Of a stretch of 64,000 nt of DNA, positions 43,731 to 52,187 are shown piece after piece. The notes under the pieces were generated by a model, which was not told where the DNA came from, made no database searches, and saw only the letters and a list, made by a program, of their open reading frames with translations. Every line of letters begins with the position of its first letter. Position 1 is the first letter of the stretch. The position numbers and the translations under genes are program-made. The stretch comes from Pirellulales bacterium (GTDB lineage Bacteria; Planctomycetota; Planctomycetia; Pirellulales; PALSA-1355), in the NCBI GenBank assembly GCA_022844125.1, contig JALHMI010000016.1, positions 1-64,000 on the forward strand. Reading direction: 5' to 3'.

Positions 43731-46004
43731 CTACTTCCCGCTCTGTTCGCCGAGCGCAGCCGCAATCCGCGCGAAGACGTCGTCCCAATCCCCTCCCGTG
43801 CGCTGACGGAAGAGCCGCATGCTCGCGTACCACGGCGAGTCCTCACGCTCGCGAAACCACCGCCAGTCGGGCACCAGCGGCAGCGCCACCCAGACCGGCA
43901 CGCCGAGCGCCCCGGCCAGATGTGCGATTCCGGTATCCGATGTAATCACCAGATCAAGCGACTGCATCGCGGCCGCGGTGTCCAGAAAAGCGCCGCCTTC
44001 GTTGTCGAGTTCCGCCGCCAGATCCAGCACCGGCCACGCGTCGCGAACCTCGGCGAGTTGCTCCGAGCCGTAACCCTTCTGCAGACTAACGAGCGACACG
44101 CCGGCCAACTTAGCCAGCGGTGCGAAGTGTGCCAGTGGAATCGAACGCCAGCGATCGGTGACGTAGTCGCGGTTACCCTGCCAGGCGATTCCGACTTTGC
44201 ATCCCGAGACCCCCGCAAGCCGCTGCCGCCACGTCTCGATGCGTGCCTCGTCCGCCTTGAGATACGGCTCGCCCGCGATTGCCGTGGTCGATGTCACGAA
44301 CACGGACGCCAGGTCCAAAAGCGGCACGTGTGCGTCTGCGCGCGGCAACTCTGCACCGCTGGCAGTCGCCTCCGGAAAGCCCGACTGCGCCAGCAGCGGC
44401 ACGAGCTGCGGTTGCACTTGAAGCACAACGCGACTCACGCGCTCGCGGACTTGCGAGAGAAAGCGAACGAACTGGATCGTATCGCCAAAGCCCTGCTCGG
44501 CGTGCACCAGCAGCGTTCCGCCGGAAAGCGGCTCTCCGTTCCACAGTGCCCCGGCGTACTCGCGCCGCGGATAGTTCTTGCACGACGCACGCCAGGCAAA
44601 CTCCGGCCAGCCTTCGGCGAATCGCTCGCGCGCGAGCAACATTAGGCCGCGGTTGTAGTGCGGTTCGGCGACGTTCGGATCAAGCTCGATGCTCCGCTCG
44701 AACGCCGCCAGGGCGTCGGCTTCGCGATTCATGTCGCGCAGGGCCGTTCCCAGGTTGTTGTAAACCTCGCTGCTGGCGGAGTTGAGCTGCATCGCCTGGT
44801 CGTAGCACCCCAGCGCCTTCTCCAGCGAACCGCGCTCGTGCCAGGCCGAACCCAGGTTGATCAGCGTCTGAGCATTCTGCGGATCGAACTCGAGCGACTT
44901 GTGGTAACACGCAATCGCCTGTTCCAGCTCGCGCTGTTCGCGGAGCACGTTGCCCAGGTTGTTGTGCGCGAGCGCGTAAGTTGGTCGCCAGCGAAGCGCC
45001 TCCTGATAGGCAGCACGCGCCTCAGGCAGTTTGCGCGCCCGCTGGAGTAGCGTTCCCAGGTTGAAGTGCGCTTCAGGAAAGTTTGGCTTCGCGGCAATCG
45101 CCAATTGATATCTGGCCAGCGCCGCGTCGAGGTTCCCCCGCAGCTTCAGCAGGGTCCCCTGGTTGTAGATCGCCTCGGCATAGTGGGGGTTTGCCGCCAG
45201 TGCCCGCTCGTACATCGCCGCCGCTTCGTCGAGTTGTCCGATGCTCTGCAGCAATGAGCCCAGGCTGCTGGCAGCCTCGGCCCAGTTCGGGCGGAGCGCC
45301 AGCGCCCGCTCGTACTCGATCCGGGCCCGCTCGGTTTGCCCCAGTTGCTGGTGCGTCATCGCCAGTGCGTAGTGCGCTTCGGCATAATCCGGCGCCGCCT
45401 CAATTGCCTGCGACAGCGCGTGAATCGCTTCCTCGCGCATTCCCCGCCGCGCCAGGTTCACACCCAGGTTGTAATGCCCGCGGGCGTAGCGCGGTTCGAT
45501 TTCAATGGCCCGGCGAAAACACTCGGCCGCGGCGAGCGAGTCTCCCTGTTTTTCCAACGCAATTCCCAGGTTGTTATGAGGATCCGGATAGCCGGGGTGC
45601 TGGGCGGCCGCGCGCCGGTAGCAATCGATCGCGGCCGGCAGATTCCCCTGGGCTTCCTGGATCGTGCCCAGGTTGTTGTAGGCCGCGGGATTTTGCGGAG
45701 TGATTGCCAGGGCCTGTTCATACGCCCGCCGGGCTTCATCCAACTGCCCCAACACGCGCAGGGCCTCGGCCAGGTTCGTGTGATAGGTCGCCCGATCGCC
45801 GGCGATACGAATGGCGGCCGAAATATACTCGACCGCCACCTGAGCGTGCCCGCATTGCAGAGCCAGCACTCCCAGCAGATGCAGCGCATCGGCATTGCGG
45901 GGTTCCGCCCCGAGCACCTGGCGGTAATGCTGTTCGGCCTGCTGGAGTCGGCCGGCCTCGTGATGCGCGAGCCCCGCTTGCAGCATCTCGGAGGAATCGC
46001 TCAT
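43731..46004 (-). CDS. TPR protein with C-terminal GT9/heptosyltransferase-like domain, copy B
   Basis: A 757-residue paralogue of the gene at 41062. TPR units fill about residues 1-455 (LQAGLAHHEAGRLQQAEQHYR at the start). The GT-B domain covers about 466-757, with FAWRASCKNYPRREY, LLVHAEQGFGDTIQFVRFLS, VGIAWQGNRDYVTDRWRSIPL, LVSLQKGYGSEQL and ITSDTGIAHLAGALGVPVWVAL. It has fewer TPRs than copy A. ATG 46004 is used; a TTG at 46025 is less likely. It starts 30 bases after the TPR-only gene and ends 89 bases before copy A, so it is probably in the same transcript. Confidence 0.85.
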   Translation of the reverse strand: MSDSSEMLQAGLAHHEAGRLQQAEQHYRQVLGAEPRNADALHLLGVLALQCGHAQVAVEYISAAIRIAGDRATYHTNLAEALRVLGQLDEARRAYEQALAITPQNPAAYNNLGTIQEAQGNLPAAIDCYRRAAAQHPGYPDPHNNLGIALEKQGDSLAAAECFRRAIEIEPRYARGHYNLGVNLARRGMREEAIHALSQAIEAAPDYAEAHYALAMTHQQLGQTERARIEYERALALRPNWAEAASSLGSLLQSIGQLDEAAAMYERALAANPHYAEAIYNQGTLLKLRGNLDAALARYQLAIAAKPNFPEAHFNLGTLLQRARKLPEARAAYQEALRWRPTYALAHNNLGNVLREQRELEQAIACYHKSLEFDPQNAQTLINLGSAWHERGSLEKALGCYDQAMQLNSASSEVYNNLGTALRDMNREADALAAFERSIELDPNVAEPHYNRGLMLLARERFAEGWPEFAWRASCKNYPRREYAGALWNGEPLSGGTLLVHAEQGFGDTIQFVRFLSQVRERVSRVVLQVQPQLVPLLAQSGFPEATASGAELPRADAHVPLLDLASVFVTSTTAIAGEPYLKADEARIETWRQRLAGVSGCKVGIAWQGNRDYVTDRWRSIPLAHFAPLAKLAGVSLVSLQKGYGSEQLAEVRDAWPVLDLAAELDNEGGAFLDTAAAMQSLDLVITSDTGIAHLAGALGVPVWVALPLVPDWRWFREREDSPWYASMRLFRQRTGGDWDDVFARIAAALGEQSGK

Positions 46005-46034
46005 GCCCGTGACCCAACGCCTCAAACCATGCTG

Positions 46035-46709
46035 CTACGACTGCGCCAGCGCCGCCCGCGCCTCGTCGTACAATCGCTGCGCATCGACGTGATCGGGCTC
46101 CAGCCGGCGGACCTTCTGATAGCAGGCGATCGCATCCAGCCACTTGTGTTGAGCGTGTAAACAGCGCCCCAGTTGCAGGTAGATCTCCGGATTGTGGGGC
46201 GCCAGGTGCACGGCTTGCTCGAGCATTCGCTGCGCCTCTTCGATCTCTCCCTGCTCCTGCATGGCGATGCCCAGAAACGCGTGCGCGCCGGCATAGTCGG
46301 GGTCGATTTCGAGCGCCTTGCGATAGCAGTCCACGGCTTCATCCAACTTTCCCAGGGTCTGCAACAGCGAACCGTAATGCGTCCAGGTGTCGGCCATCTC
46401 GGGATTCACCTCAAGGGCCTTGCGATACGCGGCAATCGAATCATCCGTTCGCTCCAGCGCGCGATAGACCTCGGCCAGATCGGCCCAGAACGGCGCGTGA
46501 AACGCATCGACCGAGATCGCCGCTTCGATGAACTGCAGCGAGAGATCAATCTTGCCGGCCTGAAATGCCACGAGGCCCAGCAGATGCATGGCCTGCGCGT
46601 TGCGCGGGTGCATCTCGAGCACCTTGCGGTAATCACGTTCCGCCTCGGGCAGCCGGCCAGCCCGATGATGAGCCAGGCCCGCCTGGAGCGTTTCGACGAT
46701 ATCGGTCAT
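46035..46709 (-). CDS. TPR-only protein of the glycosyltransferase cluster
   Basis: A 224-residue protein made of about six TPR units and nothing else. Its start, LQAGLAHHRAGRLPEAERDYR, is almost the same as in the flanking TPR-glycosyltransferases, so it is a family member without the catalytic part. It ends cleanly after a full repeat (AIACYQKVRRLEPDHVDAQR), so a regulatory or adaptor role is as likely as decay. The ATG at 46709, with GAGGCAGTG upstream, lies 7 bases after the stop of the GT41 gene at 46717. Confidence 0.85.
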   Translation of the reverse strand: MTDIVETLQAGLAHHRAGRLPEAERDYRKVLEMHPRNAQAMHLLGLVAFQAGKIDLSLQFIEAAISVDAFHAPFWADLAEVYRALERTDDSIAAYRKALEVNPEMADTWTHYGSLLQTLGKLDEAVDCYRKALEIDPDYAGAHAFLGIAMQEQGEIEEAQRMLEQAVHLAPHNPEIYLQLGRCLHAQHKWLDAIACYQKVRRLEPDHVDAQRLYDEARAALAQS

Positions 46710-46716
46710 CACTGCC

Positions 46717-49011
46717 TCATGCACTTGCTGTCGAACCTGTTGCACACCATGCGCGCCACATTTCACGGTAGGCTTGTTCAACCTGGGAGGCAAATCTGCG
46801 GGCATCGACCAGCGGCGACGCAGCGAACCGCTCGCGCAGCGTGCGGCGAAGTTCCCCCAGTCGCTCGCGATCCTCGGCCAGCGCAACCGCCAACTCGACG
46901 TACTGGCCTTCACTACGAGCGATCAACTCCCCAAGTCCCACGCCCAGCAGCGTGCTGCCGCCGAACCGTGACGCATAGCCTTCTCCCTCTAGCATAATCG
47001 AAGGAACTCCCATCCACAGCGCATCGCAGACGGTGGTGTGTCCATTGAAGGGAAAGGAGTCGAGTGCCAAGTCAATTTCGTTGTGTAATTCGAGATATTC
47101 GCGGCGTGGTCGCTTGTCGACCACCTGCACCCGGCTCCCCTCAATGCCCTCTCCTGCCAGCATCTCGCGCACATTTCGCTCGAAAACACCCCCCGCGTAC
47201 CCCAGCACCATCAAGCGCGAGTTCGGCGCCCGGGCCAACACCGCTCCCCACACGCGAAAGTTTTGCGGCCTGAGCTTGGGAATATTATTCAGCGAACCGA
47301 ACGTCACGAACCCATTTCGCTCCGCCGGCAAACGCCCAACGGGGGGTGCGTCTGCGGGGGGCTGAAAAACAAAAAACGCCTCGGGCAGCCGAATCAGCTT
47401 CTCCGTGTAGAAACGATCGGTCGCTCCCGGCGGATCGGCATGCGCGTCAGTCAGCCGATAGTCCATCGCCGACATGCCGGTCGTGTTCTGATAGCCGAGG
47501 TATGTCACCTGCACCGGCGCCGGCTTGCGCGCGAACACCAGCAGCCGGTTGCCACCGATGTGACCGGCCGCGTCCACCAGAATGTCGACTTCGTCCGCGC
47601 GAATCATCGCGGCTACTTCATCATCAGACAAATCGGAAACGTCCCGCCAGCCGTCCACCAGCGTCTTGAACCGCGCGGTCACTTCGTCGGGCTGCAGCAC
47701 GTCCGAATAGCAGAACAGCTCAACCGCCGCGCGATCGTGTCCCGCGATCAGCGGTTCCAGAAAGAATGCCACGGCATGCGTCTTGAAGTGCGCCGAGACA
47801 TAACCCACCCGCAGCCGCTTCTGCGGATCGCGCTCGTTCTTGTGCGGCGCGGCTGCCGCGGTCAGCCGCTCGGCGTGTTGCCGGGCCCAGCGCAGATGCT
47901 CCTCGTAAAGCGACTGCGCCTCGATGTCGGGCGAGAAGTTGAGCGTGTACAGCAGGTTGCTGTGATTCGGATAGTCGCCCGAGTGCAGTTCCACTGCGGT
48001 GCGATAGGCGGCGATGGCGCCAAGCATGTCCCCTTGCAGTTGCAAGGCCGCGGCCAGGTTCCCCATCACCGAGTGCGAGCGCGGCTGCAGCTCCTGGGCC
48101 TTGCGGGCCGCCTCGACTGCCTCGTCCGGCAGCATCACGCCGACCAGCGCGTTCGCCAGGTTCGACCAGGCCGGGCCCAGCCGCGGATGGAGCTCGGTGG
48201 CTCGCTGATAAGCCCGCGCGGCTTCGGCGTCGTTGCCCATGCTTTGAAGCAGGGTCCCCAGGTTGTAGTGTGCTTCGGCAAAGTCGGGGGCCAGCTCGAT
48301 CGCTCGCAGATAACAAGCCATCGCGGCCGGGTGGTTCCCCATCGCCTGGTGCCCCACGCCGATCGCACACTCCACCTGCGGCGAATCGGGATGTGTGACC
48401 GCCAGCTTGTTGAACTGCGCGAGCGCTTGTTCGGTATGCCCCCCGGCCTGCAGCATGCCGGCCCAGGCGATCGTGGCTTCGAAGTGCCCCGGCTCGATCC
48501 GCACCGCTTCGCCAAAGGCGTGGGCCGCTTCGTCGAATTCGCCGCGCTGCTGATGCGCGAGCCCCTGGTTGTACCAAGGTGCGAAGTAGTTGCCGCTGAG
48601 CGCCGTGGCCTGCCGGTAGCAGGCGATCGCGCCCGGCAGATCACCTTGCGATTGCAGCAAAGTACCGAGACCGTTGTGAAACTCGGCGTGACGGCCGTTC
48701 AGCTTCAGCGCCTGGCGATAACACTCGATGGCTTCAGGAATCCTGCCCACCACGCGAAACGATTCGCCCAGCCGGGCATGAAACGTCGGTTGCCGACCGT
48801 CGAGACGAATCGCCTGACTGATCAGTCCAATCGCCAGATCGACCTTCCGCACCTGGTGCGCGAGCAGTCCCAGCAAGTACGTCGCCTTGGCGTTTCGCGG
48901 ATTCACGCGCAGCACTTCGCAGTAGTGTCGCTCGGCGCCTTGCAGATCGCCCGCATCGTGGCAGCGAATGCCCGCCGCAAGCGTTTGTTCCTGCATGTCG
49001 GTCGTCATCAT
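46717..49011 (-). CDS. TPR-containing O-GlcNAc-transferase-like protein (GT41/SPINDLY family), copy B
   Basis: A 764-residue protein. TPRs fill about residues 1-370. The GT41 catalytic domain starts at about 398: KRLRVGYVSAHFKTHAVAFF, VDILVDAAGHIGGNRLLVFA, RKPAPVQVTYLGYQNTTGMS, DYRLTDAHADPPG, FVTFGSLNNIPKLRPQNFRVW, DSFPFNGHTTVCDALWMGVPSIM. These match the nucleotide-sugar-binding segments of OGT: the Lys in NNIPKLRP sits at the place of human Lys842, and the HTT motif at His920. It should transfer a sugar to Ser/Thr of proteins; SPINDLY homologues can use GDP-fucose. The ATG at 49011 overlaps the stop of copy A (ATGATGA), so translation is coupled. Confidence 0.9.
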   Translation of the reverse strand: MMTTDMQEQTLAAGIRCHDAGDLQGAERHYCEVLRVNPRNAKATYLLGLLAHQVRKVDLAIGLISQAIRLDGRQPTFHARLGESFRVVGRIPEAIECYRQALKLNGRHAEFHNGLGTLLQSQGDLPGAIACYRQATALSGNYFAPWYNQGLAHQQRGEFDEAAHAFGEAVRIEPGHFEATIAWAGMLQAGGHTEQALAQFNKLAVTHPDSPQVECAIGVGHQAMGNHPAAMACYLRAIELAPDFAEAHYNLGTLLQSMGNDAEAARAYQRATELHPRLGPAWSNLANALVGVMLPDEAVEAARKAQELQPRSHSVMGNLAAALQLQGDMLGAIAAYRTAVELHSGDYPNHSNLLYTLNFSPDIEAQSLYEEHLRWARQHAERLTAAAAPHKNERDPQKRLRVGYVSAHFKTHAVAFFLEPLIAGHDRAAVELFCYSDVLQPDEVTARFKTLVDGWRDVSDLSDDEVAAMIRADEVDILVDAAGHIGGNRLLVFARKPAPVQVTYLGYQNTTGMSAMDYRLTDAHADPPGATDRFYTEKLIRLPEAFFVFQPPADAPPVGRLPAERNGFVTFGSLNNIPKLRPQNFRVWGAVLARAPNSRLMVLGYAGGVFERNVREMLAGEGIEGSRVQVVDKRPRREYLELHNEIDLALDSFPFNGHTTVCDALWMGVPSIMLEGEGYASRFGGSTLLGVGLGELIARSEGQYVELAVALAEDRERLGELRRTLRERFAASPLVDARRFASQVEQAYREMWRAWCATGSTASA

Positions 49012-51587
49012 TTTAGTTCCCCGCGGCACCACGTCTCCCACATGTGACGATACGCCGCTTCCACGTCCCGGGCAAAATGGGCAAAGTCCAGCAGCACCGA
49101 AGCGGTCATTCGCTGCCGCAATTCTCCGCGCAAACGCACCAGCCCGCCCACATCGCCGGCCAGCGCCACCGCTCTCTCGATATATTCGTGCTCCGAGCGC
49201 GTGATATTCGCGTCCAGCCCAACCGGCGCCAAGACGCCCGACGCATAACGAGTTACGTACGTCTCACCCAGCAGCATCACGGTCGGCAATCCCAGCCAGG
49301 TCTGGTCGCAGGTCGTCGTATGCCCGTTGAACGGAAACGGATCGAGCGCGATGTCCGCCCGCTGAATCAGTTCGAAGTACTTTCGCCGCGGCATTCGGTT
49401 GAACAGTTCGATCCGCGCCGGATCGAGGCCGGCCTCGCGGGCCTTACGCGCAAATTGCGCTGCGACATAACCCCCGCGATTAGCGAGCACGACCAGGCGG
49501 GAACGATCCACCCGGCGAAGGATCTCGATCCAGGCGTCCATCGCGCACGGCGTGACCTTGGTGAAGTTATTGAACGAGCCGAACGTGACGTAGCCGTTCT
49601 CCACCGCCGGCGGCGCGACGGGCTCCGGCGACTCGGCCACCGGGCGATAGACGAAGTACGTCCGCGGCAGACGATACAGCTTCTCGCTGTAGTATCGCTC
49701 CGTTCCCGGCGGGTCGACCCGCGCGTCGGTCAGCCGATAGTCCATCGCGCTCATCCCGGTCGTGTCCTGGTAACCGATATAGGTCACCTGCACGGGAGCC
49801 GGCTTCCGCGCGAACGCGAGCAATCGATGCAGCGCGATGTGTCCGGTGAGATCGACAAGAACGTCGATCTGGTCCTCGCGTACTTGCTCTGCCAGTTCAG
49901 CATCGGACAGATACCGCACGTCGCGCCACACGGCGGCCGCCGCGCGGAAGCGGTCGGTCACTTCGTCGTTTCGCCGGTTGTCGCTGTACAGATACAGCTC
50001 GACCGCCCCGTGATCGTGCGAGGTGATCAGGGGCTCGCTGAAGAAACTCACCGCGTGATCGCGAAAATACGGCGAAACATAACCCACCCGCAGCCGGCGG
50101 TTCGGATCGCGGTCTCTGACGGGCTTAGGCGCGACCACGGTGAGCGGCTCGGCATGCCGGCGTGCCCACTCCAAGTGTTCTTGGTAGATTGCCTGCGGAT
50201 CCTGATCCGGCAGGTAGTGCAGAGCATACAGCAGATTGCTGTAGGCCTCGCTGCTCTCGGGTTCGCGCTGGACCGCCTCACGTGCCGTGTCGATCGCTTC
50301 TTGTTGACGCCCTTGATGCGTCAGCGCCGTGGCCAGGTTCGCCAAGAGTGCCGGCGCCGCCGCGTGATGAGCCAGACCCTGCCGGCACAGCCGTTCGGCT
50401 TCATCCGGCTGTCCGCGATCGGCATAGATCATTGCCAGGTTGTTGTACGCTTCGGAAAAGTCCGGTTTGAGTTGGATCGCCCGCTGGTACCCGGCCACGG
50501 CCTCGGCGTGCCGGCCCGTGTGCTCGCAGATGTCGGCCCAGGCCAGTTGTGCGGCCGGCAGCTGCGGGTCGATTGACACCGCGCTTTCGGCCAGTTGAGC
50601 TGCTTCGGTCAGTTGGCCCTTGCGCTGGTTGCTCCGTGCGAGCCGTACGAGTGCCTTGGCGAACCGCGCGTCGCACGCGAGGGCCCGCTCGTACGCGGCG
50701 TTCGCTTTCTCAGCATCGCCAATCGCTTCCAGCACCGTCCCCAGGTTGTAATGCGCGTCCGCCAATTGCGGCGCGAGCGCGAGCGCCCGCTCGAGCATCG
50801 CCCGGCCTTCTTCCAATTGGCCTTGTTCGTGCAGCCCTGCGCCGAGGTTGTTGAGCGCCGGCGGCGAGTCAGGCTCAAGTCGCAATGCTTCGCGATAACA
50901 ACTTATCGCCTCTTCCAGGCGGCGTTGCTCCTGGCGCACGGTGCCGAGGTTCAGGTGCGCGCTGGCGGCCGTGGGGACGAGCCGGATCGCCGCGAGATAG
51001 GCTTCCGCAGCCTCGTCCAGGTGATGCTGCGCCTTGAGCGCGGTGCCCAGATTGTTATAGGCGTCGAAGTACTGTGGGTTGATTGCCAGTGCGCGGCGGT
51101 AATGTTCGATCGCCGCGTCGAGCGCTCCGCGTCGATGCAAGATCGTCCCCAGGTTGTTGTGCGGGTCGGCCGCGTTCGGCTTGAGCTCGATCGCCCGGGC
51201 GTAAGCCGAGGCCGCGGCCTCGATGTTGCCGCGATCGAGCTGGATGTTGCCCAGGTTGTTGTGCGCATCCGCGAGGTTGGGATCGAGCTGCAGGGCTCTG
51301 AGCGCTGCTTGCTCCGCACGCTCCAAGTGGCCGGCGGCACGCAGCGCGTGGGCCAGGTGTGAATGATACGGCGCGCGACCGCCCGCCAGGCCGATGGCCC
51401 GGCTGATGCATTGCTCCGCGGCATCGGGGCGGCCGGCCTGCAGCGCCAAGAGCCCCATCAGGTGCCAGGCGTCGGCCTGCTGCGGATCGACGGACAGCAC
51501 CTGGCGATAGAGCGTCTCGGCCTCGCGCAGCCGACCGGCCTGGTGATGCGCAAAACCGGCCTGCAAGTTTTCCAGCGGAGTCGCCAT
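49008..51587 (-). CDS. TPR-containing O-GlcNAc-transferase-like protein (GT41/SPINDLY family), copy A
   Basis: An 859-residue protein and first gene of the cluster. TPR units cover about 1-470, including textbook repeats (ADPHNNLGTILHRRGALDAA, FDAYNNLGTALKAQHHLDEA). The GT41 domain starts at about 495: RRLRVGYVSPYFRDHAVSFF, DVLVDLTGHIALHRLLAFA, PAPVQVTYIGYQDTTGMS, DYRLTDARVDPPGTERYYSE, GYVTFGSFNNFTKVTP (Lys as in human Lys842), DPFPFNGHTTTCDQTWLGLP. Both halves are complete, so it is expected to be active. No signal peptide: it acts in the cytoplasm or on nascent proteins. The ATG is at 51587; the ribosome-binding site is weak. Confidence 0.92.
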   Translation of the reverse strand: MATPLENLQAGFAHHQAGRLREAETLYRQVLSVDPQQADAWHLMGLLALQAGRPDAAEQCISRAIGLAGGRAPYHSHLAHALRAAGHLERAEQAALRALQLDPNLADAHNNLGNIQLDRGNIEAAASAYARAIELKPNAADPHNNLGTILHRRGALDAAIEHYRRALAINPQYFDAYNNLGTALKAQHHLDEAAEAYLAAIRLVPTAASAHLNLGTVRQEQRRLEEAISCYREALRLEPDSPPALNNLGAGLHEQGQLEEGRAMLERALALAPQLADAHYNLGTVLEAIGDAEKANAAYERALACDARFAKALVRLARSNQRKGQLTEAAQLAESAVSIDPQLPAAQLAWADICEHTGRHAEAVAGYQRAIQLKPDFSEAYNNLAMIYADRGQPDEAERLCRQGLAHHAAAPALLANLATALTHQGRQQEAIDTAREAVQREPESSEAYSNLLYALHYLPDQDPQAIYQEHLEWARRHAEPLTVVAPKPVRDRDPNRRLRVGYVSPYFRDHAVSFFSEPLITSHDHGAVELYLYSDNRRNDEVTDRFRAAAAVWRDVRYLSDAELAEQVREDQIDVLVDLTGHIALHRLLAFARKPAPVQVTYIGYQDTTGMSAMDYRLTDARVDPPGTERYYSEKLYRLPRTYFVYRPVAESPEPVAPPAVENGYVTFGSFNNFTKVTPCAMDAWIEILRRVDRSRLVVLANRGGYVAAQFARKAREAGLDPARIELFNRMPRRKYFELIQRADIALDPFPFNGHTTTCDQTWLGLPTVMLLGETYVTRYASGVLAPVGLDANITRSEHEYIERAVALAGDVGGLVRLRGELRQRMTASVLLDFAHFARDVEAAYRHMWETWCRGELK

Positions 51588-51770
51588 GAACGGGCCGAAA
51601 GGTTGCCGGCAGAATGGACGGGCGGCGCACCGGTGCGCTTCTTACCCAGCATAGGCCAAAAGCCGCCGTTTTTCACAGGGGGCCACACAAGGCAGGCGGC
51701 CGCCGGTCAGGTAGACAGCAGTTAAACAGCTATTGGGTTCACTCCCTCGCTCCCCTGCTAGAATGCCCCT

Positions 51771-51968
51771 ATGAGCGACCTTGAATCCAAAGCCGCAAAA
51801 ATTCGCCGGTGGAACGGGCTAGTCAACGGCCCCATCCTCGTACTCGGGGGTGTGTTCCTCTTGGTAGCGTTTGCCGAGCAGCCAAGATCAATGGCCTTCG
51901 TCACTGGCGGGCTGTTTGTTGCTGGTGGATCCGCCATGTTTTGTTGGGCTCGCCGACTTCGCGCATAG
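51771..51968 (+). CDS. small two-helix membrane protein
   Basis: A 65-residue protein with two hydrophobic segments, NGPILVLGGVFLLVAFA and MAFVTGGLFVAGGSAMFCW, between charged ends (SDLESKAAKIRR; RRLRA). It begins with an ATG at 51771, without a clear ribosome-binding site. It resembles small conserved planctomycete membrane proteins in size only; I do not recognise a family. It is divergent from the TPR-glycosyltransferase row, in the 600-base gap before the pseudokinase. Confidence 0.5.
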   Translation: MSDLESKAAKIRRWNGLVNGPILVLGGVFLLVAFAEQPRSMAFVTGGLFVAGGSAMFCWARRLRA

Positions 51969-52044
51969 GCATTGCCCGCGCCTCGCCTGGCCAGCAACAC
52001 ACTGCTTAAGACAACTGTTAAGACACCTCGCCCGCCCCGGCCTT

Positions 52045-52074
52045 TGCTTCTCCCAATCGCCGCGTGGTAGATTA
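52045..52074 (+). promoter_or_regulatory. candidate sigma70-type promoter of the pseudokinase gene
   Basis: TTGCTT (52045-52050), an 18-base spacer and TAGATT (52069-52074) lie 114 bases before the ATG at 52188. Confidence 0.35.
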
Positions 52075-52187
52075 GGGTCGGAATCAGAGAAACGACATCC
52101 TTGTTGCACAGCAACTCCGTCCGAGCGGCTTTCTGCCCCGGACCCCGCTGCGCCGACAGGACCAGGCAGCCAAACCAGCGCGGCGCA

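Noticed and set aside
41062-51587. Tandem DNA repeats within the TPR region
   Set aside because: The repetition is at protein level (34-residue TPR units); at DNA level the units have diverged and show no tandem array or CRISPR spacing.
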